The position numbers were made by a program, and so were the translations under genes. From SIG78 sp045533055 (GTDB taxonomy: Bacteria; Verrucomicrobiota; Lentisphaeria; Victivallales; Victivallaceae): a stretch of DNA of 5,571 bases. Of this stretch, positions 1 through 4,950 are shown piece after piece (position 1 is the first letter of the stretch; every line of letters begins with the position of its first letter). The stretch covers positions 1-5,571 of the forward strand of contig JAZSHD010000202.1 in the NCBI GenBank assembly GCA_045533055.1, written 5' to 3'. Under the pieces are notes generated by a model that was not told the origin of the DNA, made no database searches, and saw only the letters and a list, made by a program, of their open reading frames with translations.

Positions 1-105
1 AACTTTCTAAATCTGGAAGCCGTGCTGAAGGCATGTGAAAAAGGGAAAAGCCAATCAAACAAACCGCCACCGCCGGTACCCAAACAAATGGAATTTTATT
101 TTTGA
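1..105 (+). CDS. C-terminal end of an unidentified protein (5' part outside the window)
   Basis: Frame 1 is open from the first base to a TGA at 103-105, giving 34 residues that begin NFLNLEAVLKACEKG. A short helical-looking stretch is followed by a proline run (KPPPPVPK) and the terminus QMEFYF. A flexible proline-rich linker with a short hydrophobic end starting in Q is how bacterial sliding-clamp (DnaN) binding peptides are often presented, and QMEFYF loosely fits the Q-x-x-L/F-x-F type. If that is right, the missing protein would work in DNA repair, replication or transposition, but the match is loose. There is no start in the window and too little sequence to name a family. Being on the plus strand and about 220 bases upstream, it is probably a separate transcript from the next gene. 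The frame could also be open by chance. Confidence 0.45.
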   Translation, partial: NFLNLEAVLKACEKGKSQSNKPPPPVPKQMEFYF

Positions 106-321
106 ATACATTTGAACTCAAAAACAAGGATTTGACAAAAGAGGGTGGCTTTATTCAAGAAATACCAAGCTCAAACTATGTCAAAAAACACCATTTTTAC
201 AAAATTATGGGATTTCTGTGAAAAAAAATGAAAAAAATTTGACCAACAGAACTCAAGTGAACAATAGAAGTCCACTTGACTGTTTTATATTATGACAAAG
301 AAACACCACAAGGAGGTTGTT
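106..321 (+). promoter_or_regulatory. AT-rich leader with inverted repeat, -10-like box and strong RBS
   Basis: No gene is visible in these 216 bases. A perfect 7-bp inverted repeat, TCAAGTG (253-259) and CACTTGA (273-279), lies just before a -10-like TATATT/TATTAT at 286-293 and could be an operator. No good -35 box sits 16-18 bases upstream of it; TTGACC at 239-244 is too far away, so the promoter is tentative. A textbook Shine-Dalgarno, AAGGAGG at 310-316, lies 5 bases before the ATG at 322. This argues for starting the next gene at 322 and not at the in-frame ATG at 292, which falls inside the -10-like box and has no Shine-Dalgarno. Confidence 0.45.
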
Positions 322-861
322 ATGAAAAGAAATTGTGTTATTCTCAAATGGAATCCGGCTATTTCTTCTTACAGCATGTGCCGTTTCCTGAACAATATTT
401 CCTGGAGCGAACCGGAATCAGATTGGAGCATTTATGAACACGACAAAGTAAAAGCTGGAGATCAGTTTTTTATGCTCAAAGTCGGCATCGGCACTTGCGG
501 GATCGTGGCTTCTGGTATCATCACCAGTGATCCGGCGGTCGGCGATGATTGGAGTGGTCGGGGACGGAAGGTATATTACTCTGATTACGAGTGTTCTCTT
601 ATGATCAACCCTGAAACACTGCCTATTCTTGAGCGCAGTGTACTGGAAGACAACATTCCCGGTTTTGATTGGAATGGCGGACACTCCGGCGCAATGCTGA
701 CAGATGAACAAGCTTCCGTGCTGAACCGGCTTTTTGATAAGTATCTGCGTGAAAACGCAGGAATCTTCATTGATCGGCTGGAACTGATAGAAAAGCGCGA
801 TATGGACAATGATCAAATCTACATAGATACAGAACTTCTTGACAAAATACAAGGTAAATAA
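322..861 (+). CDS. Stand-alone EVE/PUA-like domain protein
   Basis: The product is 179 residues. Residues 6-131 follow the pattern of the EVE/PUA-like domains found at the front of some HNH and McrBC-type restriction proteins: VILKWNP at 6-12, DWS at 34-36, V43-K-A-GD47 then FFMLKVG (49-55), GIVASGIITSDP (60-71), a conserved W77, a strand at 84-90, and the closing PGFDW (113-117) with HSGAMLTDEQ (121-130). The fold usually has an aromatic pocket that reads modified bases in DNA or RNA; that role is family knowledge and is not shown here. No nuclease or ATPase domain is fused. The last 45 residues are charged and probably helical (RLELIEKRDMDND). It is the first gene of a four-gene operon, and the next ATG is 2 nt after its stop. 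Family call likely, substrate unknown. Confidence 0.75.
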   Translation: MKRNCVILKWNPAISSYSMCRFLNNISWSEPESDWSIYEHDKVKAGDQFFMLKVGIGTCGIVASGIITSDPAVGDDWSGRGRKVYYSDYECSLMINPETLPILERSVLEDNIPGFDWNGGHSGAMLTDEQASVLNRLFDKYLRENAGIFIDRLELIEKRDMDNDQIYIDTELLDKIQGK

Positions 862-863
862 TT

Positions 864-1685
864 ATGGTTATGCTGGCAGGAAATCTGGCGTTCAGTCCTG
901 AATTTGAAAAAGCCAAGGCGGATTTGCAGTCTGCCCGGGAAAAATATGCTGTTATGGTGGAAGAATATACTCACTTGACCGGCGTAGTTGCTAAAAATCT
1001 GGAGACTGATTACATGCTTAAAATCGGCAAAAAAGAGCATGATCTTTTTTCCTGCCAGGTAGAAATATTGCGTTTGAAACGCGAAATATCGCTCTTTCAA
1101 GCCGCCCGCAACCGTGGCGAAACTATTACAGTTGAAGCGGTAAAAAAGATCATTGAAAAAGAGTTTGCTGAATATCAGGATCAGCTGAAAAAGCAAAAAG
1201 CAAAACTGGAGTTTGCCAAAATTTATTTTGGAGCAAACCCCCTTTCTCCTGAAGAGAATAAAAAGTTGAAAAAACTTTATCACGATATGGTGCGCAAACT
1301 CCATCCTGACCTGAATTGCGATCTGCCAGCAGAGGCTGCTGTGCTTTGGGAGCAACTTCAAACGGCTTATCAGATGAATGATTGGCAGGAACTCTATCTG
1401 CTTTCTGAAATGGTCGAAGAATTGCTGGATGGAAAAAAAGATTTTGTTGGATCCATAAATTCTTTAGTCAAACTGCAGGAAGAATTGGCAAAAATCATCA
1501 AAAAAAGTTCGGAACTCTCTGAACAGATCAACAAAACAAAAGAACGCGTGCCTTTTGTTTACGAAAAATTATTGAGCAATCCCGCAGCGGTACGCGTCAA
1601 ACGGCAGGAATTGGATGCGCAGATCAAACTTTGTCGTGAGCGTATGAAAGAACTGCAGGAACTGCGGCAGAATTTTGGTGTATAA
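864..1685 (+). CDS. J-domain protein with flanking coiled coils
   Basis: The product is 273 residues. A short J domain lies at about 127-185: helix II ENKKLKKLYHDMVRK (131-145), the HPD signature at 147-149, then helix III AVLWEQLQTAYQMNDWQELYLL (159-180, only its ends are diagnostic). The HPD motif is what stimulates Hsp70 (DnaK) ATPase activity in this family, so this protein could recruit DnaK to a partner. The G/F-rich linker, zinc fingers and C-terminal substrate domains of true DnaJ are absent. Instead, charged heptad-like segments at about 13-36, 60-78, 92-122 and 203-228 with 245-268 suggest long coiled coils on both sides, so it is probably a scaffold or adaptor. The ATG at 864 has AAGG at 851-854 nine bases upstream; a second in-frame ATG at 870 is possible. 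Translation is probably coupled to the EVE-like gene. Confidence 0.8.
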   Translation: MVMLAGNLAFSPEFEKAKADLQSAREKYAVMVEEYTHLTGVVAKNLETDYMLKIGKKEHDLFSCQVEILRLKREISLFQAARNRGETITVEAVKKIIEKEFAEYQDQLKKQKAKLEFAKIYFGANPLSPEENKKLKKLYHDMVRKLHPDLNCDLPAEAAVLWEQLQTAYQMNDWQELYLLSEMVEELLDGKKDFVGSINSLVKLQEELAKIIKKSSELSEQINKTKERVPFVYEKLLSNPAAVRVKRQELDAQIKLCRERMKELQELRQNFGV

Positions 1686-1686
1686 T

Positions 1687-2088
1687 ATGGCTGATGAACT
1701 GATAAAAATAACTCAATGGGGAGAAATCGCCAAACTGTACGGTTCAACCGGCGTTCCTATGCCCTTTGTGCAGGAACTTTTTCTACAGGAGTGCGAAATC
1801 GCCGGAACCGGCTTCGTCAAAGATATTGAAGAAAAAGCGAAAGCTTTGAGCGAAGGATCTGTCGTATCGCTGATGCGTGAAGCAGATAACAAATATGATG
1901 CACTTGCCATTCGCATTGACGATGCCCAAGGCGGCAAACTTGGCTATGTACCCCGCAAGAAAAACGAAATCCTTGCCCGCTTGCTGGATGGAGGGAAAAT
2001 GCTTTACGGCAAAGTAAGTATAGTTGAATTCAGCGATTACAGCGGCTGGGTAACGATAGCTATAAAAATTTATCTGAAAGATTTGTAA
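1687..2088 (+). CDS. Small HIRAN-domain protein
   Basis: The product is 133 residues, nearly all one HIRAN domain at about 33-131. Visible marks are CEIAGTGF (36-43), LMREADNKYDALAIRI (62-77), which carries the typical rep-N-yD-x-x-AI core, and LGYVPRKKNEILARLLDGG (85-103). HIRAN domains in eukaryotic HLTF bind 3' ends of single-stranded DNA, and in bacteria they occur alone or fused to helicases and nucleases, so DNA-end or damaged-DNA binding is the expected role. No catalytic domain is attached. The start is placed at the ATG at 1687, one base after the stop of the J-domain gene. In-frame TTG and GTG codons at 1675 and 1678 lie inside the upstream gene and are less likely. GGTG at 1677-1680 is a weak ribosome site, so coupled translation is likely. 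Confidence 0.85.
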   Translation: MADELIKITQWGEIAKLYGSTGVPMPFVQELFLQECEIAGTGFVKDIEEKAKALSEGSVVSLMREADNKYDALAIRIDDAQGGKLGYVPRKKNEILARLLDGGKMLYGKVSIVEFSDYSGWVTIAIKIYLKDL

Positions 2089-2089
2089 G

Positions 2090-2419
2090 ATGAACAAAAG
2101 ATTACGTAAAAAGAAACATCGCAGGGAATTCAAAGAGATTGGTTTTGACTTCAAAGTATGCTTTACTCCCATTTATGATGATGAAAAACATTTTGAAATG
2201 ATCGACAATATTTATTGGCTGATCGAACAGCATGGATTTGCTGCTGGCGGCGGCTGCGATGAAGAGAGTTGCGATGGGCATATGTCAGTATTGAGTTGGA
2301 GGATCAGTGCTGACGAACAAAAAGAAAAATTGCAAGTGGCTCTTTTGAATATTCCAGAAGTAACATCAGTTGAGTTCGGGAGAAATATTGATGCGTGGTA
2401 TGGTCCGTTCTGTGAATAA
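2090..2419 (+). CDS. YggL-like protein (DUF469 family)
   Basis: The product is 109 residues, close to the size of E. coli YggL, which has been described as a 50S ribosome-associated protein. The N-terminus, MNKRLRKKKHRREFKEIGF, matches the family signature of a basic RLRKK-x-H segment followed by EF-x-E-x-GF. The C-terminus, FGRNIDAWYGPF (96-107), matches the family's usual DAWYG ending. The middle has a glycine stretch and two cysteines (AGGGCDEESC, 52-61) that I do not recall as family features. The ATG is one base after the HIRAN stop, with only a weak AAAG (2077-2080) as ribosome site, so it is the last, coupled gene of the operon. The family call is good. Why a ribosome-linked protein sits with EVE, J and HIRAN proteins is unclear. 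Confidence 0.82.
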   Translation: MNKRLRKKKHRREFKEIGFDFKVCFTPIYDDEKHFEMIDNIYWLIEQHGFAAGGGCDEESCDGHMSVLSWRISADEQKEKLQVALLNIPEVTSVEFGRNIDAWYGPFCE

Positions 2420-2425
2420 ATTCAT

Positions 2426-2448
2426 TGTATTTTTTTAATACATTTTTT
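2426..2448 (+). terminator. Weak AT-rich terminator after the plus-strand operon
   Basis: TGTATT (2426-2431) can pair with AATACA (2437-2442) around a T5 loop, followed by TTTTTT at 2443-2448. The position 7 bases after the YggL-like stop and the T-tract fit an intrinsic terminator, but the 6-bp stem is weak. The hairpin just downstream may do most of the work. Confidence 0.45.
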
Positions 2449-2455
2449 GCACAAG

Positions 2456-2501
2456 AAAACCGCCTGAAATCACAAAATCTGGTACTTTTCCAGACGGTTT
2501 T
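2456..2501 (-). terminator. Terminator hairpin between the convergent operons
   Basis: AAAACCGCCTG (2456-2466) pairs with CAGACGGTTTT (2491-2501). On the minus strand the one imperfect pair becomes a G-U wobble, so the 11-bp stem is complete there. On the plus strand it is a C-A mismatch. An inner alternative, TCTGG (2478-2482) with CCAGA (2490-2494), is followed on the minus strand by TTTTGTG. It is about 35 bases downstream of the DUF3846-like stop and most likely ends that minus-strand operon, possibly acting in both directions. Confidence 0.6.
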
Positions 2502-2554
2502 ATCACAAAATTCGCTACTTTTTTGGGCGAAAAATCACATTTTTCGGACTTTTT
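2469..2554. repeat. Imperfect tandem repeats abutting the end of the DUF3846-like gene
   Basis: Three units begin with ATCACA, at 2469, 2502 and 2534, a period of 32-33 bases. The first 21 bases of units one and two agree at 18 positions. The third is weaker and needs a gap, but keeps ATCACA, TTCG and ACTTTTT. The third unit covers the last codons and the stop (2535-2537) of the minus-strand gene, so the outer two look like decayed copies of its 3' end. Unit one overlaps the terminator hairpin. Confidence 0.5.
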
Positions 2555-2963
2555 CAAGATCGTTCAAGGCTTCCTGACGGGCTTTTTCGATGCTTTCCGG
2601 TGCAAAATCGGGGATAAAAGCGCATCCGAATGCTGGCGGCGGCAAGGGGGCTTTCTCAAGATCAAGAAAAGTTGTGATACATTCCACCACTCCGGCAGGA
2701 ATCCGGCAGTCGGTGAAATCTCCTTTGCCATTGTCGCAAACGATCAAATCGTTCCCGGCGATGCCTTCGCCATCTGCCAGACGGAATCCGCACTTCCATT
2801 CCCGGAGGCGACCTTCTTCGTCAACGATCAGAAGAAAATTTCCTCCCAATGGGACCATTTGGATCATATCGCATCCAAGTCTTTCATAGAGGGCGTGAAG
2901 TTCATTTTTGACCTGAACTTCTTCTACTTTGCGTTCAACGGCGTTGATAAATACTGCTTTCAT
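2535..2963 (-). CDS. DUF3846-like protein of mobile-element type
   Basis: The product is 142 residues. It starts MKAVFINAVERKVEEVQVKN, then ELHALYERLGCDMIQMVPL (21-39), LLIVDEEGRLRE (44-55) and GIAGNDLIVCDNGKGDFTD (67-85). This order (beta-rich start, a 'cd-i-x-x-v' segment, 'vDEeG-L' and 'i-GN-liv') is how I recognise DUF3846-type proteins, which are frequent and functionally unknown in phages and conjugative elements. A C-terminal helix (ESIEKARQEALNDLEKVRK) follows a proline-rich stretch. GAGGTG (2969-2974) lies 5 bases upstream of the ATG at 2963. The ATG overlaps the TGA of the upstream gene (2960-2963), so the two are co-translated. The family assignment comes from pattern memory and needs a profile search. 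Confidence 0.65.
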   Translation of the reverse strand: MKAVFINAVERKVEEVQVKNELHALYERLGCDMIQMVPLGGNFLLIVDEEGRLREWKCGFRLADGEGIAGNDLIVCDNGKGDFTDCRIPAGVVECITTFLDLEKAPLPPPAFGCAFIPDFAPESIEKARQEALNDLEKVRKM

Positions 2964-3289
2964 TTTTTCACCTCATTGTTGGCTGTTGTATGTTCTGGAC
3001 GGCAAATTTCAAGTTCACCGTCATCCAGTATAAATTCGGCGTACCCAAGGGCAGTCAGTTTCTGCAAGAAAGCCTGTGCCGCTTTTTCCGGATCTTCCGG
3101 CAGGGAGAACTCTTTTTCTCCAATGGTAGCCAAGGTCTGCTCCATAAATTTGTGGGGCGTCAAGTGGCTCTGAAACGGGTTCAGCGTCATTCCTTCAACG
3201 ACATCAAGGGCGGTCGGTCCGGAAAAGAACTCGCCGGTGCAGTCCACCGGACGGCCTTCAAAGTCGGTTTCATAAATGCGGATTTTCAT
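2960..3289 (-). CDS. Conserved-looking hypothetical protein, 109 residues
   Basis: I do not recognise a named domain. The protein starts MKIRIYETDFEGRPVDCTGEFFSG (residues 1-24, beta-rich), has a helix-forming middle (TALDVVEGMTL, 26-36, then TPHKFMEQTLATIG, 44-57) and a second half, LPEDPEKAAQAFLQKLTALGYAEFI (63-87), that resembles small accessory proteins seen in conjugative-element cargo. The short tail is polar. There is no signal peptide or membrane segment. A strong ribosome site, AAGGAGG (complement of 3297-3303), sits 7 bases before the ATG. Its TGA overlaps the ATG of the DUF3846-like gene by 4 bases, so the pair probably act together, with this gene translated first. The strong RBS and the coupled overlap make it a real gene. 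Its function is unknown. Confidence 0.75.
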   Translation of the reverse strand: MKIRIYETDFEGRPVDCTGEFFSGPTALDVVEGMTLNPFQSHLTPHKFMEQTLATIGEKEFSLPEDPEKAAQAFLQKLTALGYAEFILDDGELEICRPEHTTANNEVKK

Positions 3290-3333
3290 AGATTTGCCTC
3301 CTTCACGTTGGGCGTTTGTTTGCGATGTTTGCC

Positions 3334-3370
3334 CCCTGTGGCGGCGAACCGCCGCAAAAGACCTACAGGG
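3334..3370 (-). promoter_or_regulatory. Nested hairpin in the leader of the 109-residue gene
   Basis: CCCTGT (3334-3339) pairs with ACAGGG (3365-3370). Inside this, GGCGG (3340-3344) pairs with CCGCC (3349-3353) around CGAA, which reads UUCG in the minus-strand RNA. One side carries an 11-base bulge. It ends about 30 bases upstream of the ribosome site. It could be an attenuator, a leader RNA element or the remains of a terminator; there is no T-run after it. Confidence 0.4.
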
Positions 3371-3501
3371 CGGTTATGCCCGACCCATAAGATCGCACTG
3401 TGGGGCTGTGTGGGGCGTTTCCGGGCATATTTTTATTTGGGATGCTCGTGCGATGCCCCATAGAAATATTTGCGATTTTGCCGGAAATGACCGCGATGGA
3501 A

Positions 3502-3598
3502 ACTTGCATAACAAGTCAAGTCATGCTCGCAGCAAAACCGCAAATAAATTTCAACTTTATTGTCGCATTCCGACTTGCATAACTTGTCAAGTCACGCT
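3502..3598. repeat. Two direct copies of a 26-base motif, 71 bases apart
   Basis: Copies lie at 3502-3527 and 3573-3598. Both begin ACTTGCATAAC and end GTCAAGTCA-x-GCT. They differ at three positions: AA against TT inside the motif, and T against C near the end. Each contains internal ACTTG/CAAGT inverted pairs, as protein-binding sites often do. Bases 3657-3671 (GCAAGCCACGCTGTG) resemble the right-hand part of the second copy. On the minus strand the copies contain TTGACT and TTGACA, but no matching -10 box follows at the right distance. Confidence 0.55.
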
Positions 3599-3642
3599 GT
3601 CGGTCGGACTGCGACTTTTTTCTATTATATTTTCAAAGAACC

Positions 3643-3662
3643 GCTTGCTTTTTTTTGCAAGC
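3643..3662. repeat. Short hairpin with T8 loop
   Basis: GCTTGC (3643-3648) and GCAAGC (3657-3662) form a perfect 6-bp stem around eight T residues. On the minus strand it lies just downstream of the amidoligase terminator hairpin and upstream of the TATAAT at 3624-3629. Its role is unclear. Confidence 0.35.
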
Positions 3663-3676
3663 CACGCTGTGGGTGT

Positions 3677-3694
3677 GGGGGGCTTTCGCCCCCC
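3677..3694 (-). terminator. GC hairpin after the amidoligase gene
   Basis: GGGGGGC (3677-3683) and GCCCCCC (3688-3694) form a perfect 7-bp stem. In the minus-strand RNA the loop reads GAAA, a stable GNRA tetraloop. It lies 8 bases beyond the amidoligase stop, which fits a terminator or an mRNA 3' end stabiliser. No U-run follows on the minus strand, so factor-independent termination would be inefficient. Confidence 0.5.
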
Positions 3695-3702
3695 GTTCCG
3701 GC

Positions 3703-4605
3703 TTACCGTCCGTTCGGTCTGCCGTTCTTCCAAGCGGCGCTACCCGGCATCCGTTTCATGAGGTGCATTCGGGTGTTCTTGAATTCGGTTCCAATCATCC
3801 CAAGGCGGAGGAGGAAAACCCGAAGGTCGTACCGCGCGCTTTCGGCGTTGTAAGGCCGTTGGGCTTTGGTGCTCGCGCACTTGGCGTTGAAGGCTTTGGC
3901 GGCGATCGCAAGGCAAAGCTGAATGTGGGCCTTGACCTCTCCGGCGTGGGTCGTGCCGTTGAAAAGGCGGAACTCAACCGTTCCCGTTCTCCAAACGTTG
4001 TTGAGGTTGATGGCGCGGTAGCGTGCCGAATCGTAGTGCTGGGGGTTCGGGTTTGCGTACCCGAACCAAGCCTCGTTCAAGGCCGCCTTGGTGGTGGGTT
4101 TGGCTTTTTCAAGGCGGGCAATGAAGTTGCGGTCGGTGCGTTTGGTGTAGTGCGAAAGCCGGGTTTCAAGGGTTCCGGCGGCTTTCAAAATCAGCTCTTC
4201 CTGCTTGTAAAAAATCCGCGCGATGTTGGCGATCTGGCGGGCGCTGAAGGCGCTCACGCCGACGTGGACGTGCTGGCTTGTGCAACTCGGGGTTTTCGCT
4301 CCGGCTTTCCGCAAAGCTCTTACAACCGCCTGCAGGGTTTCCATGTCTTCCCATTTCAAAATCGGGGTGACCACCTCGGCGCTTGTGGCGCGGTCGGTCA
4401 GGCTGCCGTCGCTGACCGCCTTCCAAATTCTGCCGTCCGGCGCGGTCACCTGCCAAGCGTCGTAACCGCCGCCGTAGTACCGAACCGTGCCGCCGACCAC
4501 GCTGTGGATCGCCTTTGCCGCCTTTTCGCGGGTGATGTTGGTGTACTCCAATTCCGTCCCGAAGGTCAAGCCCTTCGCCGTCTCGATTGTCGCGTTGTTG
4601 GTCAT
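3703..4605 (-). CDS. Amidoligase-family enzyme (glutamine synthetase-like COOH-NH2 ligase fold)
   Basis: The product is 300 residues from the ATG at 4605. Visible marks of the amidoligase family are FGTELEY (15-21, acidic metal-binding residues on a strand), W61 with SDGSL (65-69), SAEVVTPIL (75-83), QHVHVG (111-116), RYRAINLNN (195-203) and TVEFRLFNGT (209-218). Members are related to glutamine synthetase and gamma-glutamylcysteine ligase and are expected to use ATP to join a carboxylate to an amine. The real substrate is unknown and may be a peptide, a small metabolite or a wall component. There is no signal peptide, so it should act in the cytoplasm. GGAGA (complement of 4611-4615) lies 5 bases before 4605. 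An in-frame ATG at 4617 has no ribosome site, so I prefer 4605. The gene is G/C-rich compared with the plus-strand genes. No AIG2-like cyclotransferase or peptide-substrate gene, often near amidoligases, is visible. Confidence 0.85.
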   Translation of the reverse strand: MTNNATIETAKGLTFGTELEYTNITREKAAKAIHSVVGGTVRYYGGGYDAWQVTAPDGRIWKAVSDGSLTDRATSAEVVTPILKWEDMETLQAVVRALRKAGAKTPSCTSQHVHVGVSAFSARQIANIARIFYKQEELILKAAGTLETRLSHYTKRTDRNFIARLEKAKPTTKAALNEAWFGYANPNPQHYDSARYRAINLNNVWRTGTVEFRLFNGTTHAGEVKAHIQLCLAIAAKAFNAKCASTKAQRPYNAESARYDLRVFLLRLGMIGTEFKNTRMHLMKRMPGSAAWKNGRPNGR

Positions 4606-4621
4606 TTTTTTCTCCATCGTG

Positions 4622-4819
4622 TTTTTTGACCGTTTTTCGCTTCCGGGCGGTTCGTGAACCGCCCCCGTTTACAGTGACATACTATGCCATGGAATTCGTT
4701 AATAGCCAGTAATTCATGCAAGAAATAGCGATAATATAAGCACTTTATTATCAATAAATTACAACTTTTTGATTTGCTATTTTTGTCAAGCGGAGCTGCG
4801 TCAGTAAACGGTCAAAAAA
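4622..4819. repeat. 14-bp perfect inverted repeat bracketing the amidoligase upstream region
   Basis: TTTTTTGACCGTTT (4622-4635) is the exact reverse complement of AAACGGTCAAAAAA (4806-4819). Neither arm extends further in either direction. The arms bracket 170 bases that include the GC hairpin at 4645-4664. They may be paired operator sites or the ends of a small non-autonomous element. No flanking target duplication is evident. Confidence 0.6.
4645..4664 (-). promoter_or_regulatory. GC hairpin in the leader of the amidoligase gene
   Basis: GGGCGGTTC (4645-4653) and GAACCGCCC (4656-4664) form a 9-bp inverted repeat separated by GT, in practice an 8-bp stem with a 4-base loop. It begins about 40 bases upstream of the amidoligase ATG. 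No T-run follows in the minus direction. It may be an RNA leader structure or a remnant terminator, and it shares the GGCGGTTC core with the leader hairpin of the 109-residue gene. Confidence 0.5.
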
Positions 4820-4950
4820 GGGCACTTTTTTCAAGCAGCATGGATGTGTTTTTATGCAAGTCAAAACCGGGTATGAAAGTGGAAAATATGCGTTTATTAT
4901 TATGGGGCATCGCAGGAGGGTATGGGATAATAAAAGTGCCCACGTTTGCC
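4811..4950. repeat. Imperfect 19-bp inverted repeat with a nested 8-bp inverted repeat
   Basis: Bases 4811-4829 and the complement of 4932-4950 agree at 15 of 19 positions, including a perfect 10-bp core: GGGCACTTTT (4820-4829) and AAAAGTGCCC (4932-4941). Nested within it, TTTATTAT (4893-4900) pairs with ATAATAAA (4927-4934), sharing three bases with the outer arm. The 140-base unit has the size and shape of a MITE or a structured RNA, but I cannot assign it. Confidence 0.45.

Larger units (their letters stand above)
3304..3702 (-). other. Gene-free spacer between amidoligase and the two-gene operon
   Basis: About 400 bases without a convincing gene on either strand; plus-strand open frames here have no ribosome sites and no recognisable product. 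It holds, from right to left, the GC hairpin (3677-3694), a GCTTGC-T8-GCAAGC hairpin (3643-3662), a perfect TATAAT on the minus strand (3624-3629) without a good -35, a 26-base direct repeat (3502-3527 and 3573-3598), and a nested hairpin (3334-3370) ahead of the 109-residue gene. ATCGCAC (3392-3398) and GTGCGAT (3448-3454) form a further 7-bp inverted repeat. The density of structure suggests a regulatory leader or an RNA, but I cannot match it to a known family. Confidence 0.5.

Noticed and set aside
292..321. Earlier start of the EVE-like gene at 292
   Set aside because: No ribosome site, overlap with a -10-like box, and a strong AAGGAGG correctly placed for the ATG at 322.
2523..3173. 216-residue plus-strand open frame opposite the DUF3846-like gene
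   Set aside because: Antisense shadow; the minus-strand genes have ribosome sites and a coupled overlap.
3502..3671. CRISPR array
   Set aside because: Only two similar motifs and a partial third, unequal spacing, no cas gene and no repeat-spacer regularity.
3655..4629. 324-residue plus-strand open frame opposite the amidoligase
   Set aside because: It is an antisense shadow of the G/C-rich amidoligase gene, which has clear family motifs on the other strand.
4689..4699. CCATGGAATTC as a sign of cloning-vector sequence
   Set aside because: Two adjacent restriction sites alone are weak evidence and the flanking sequence does not resemble a vector I know.
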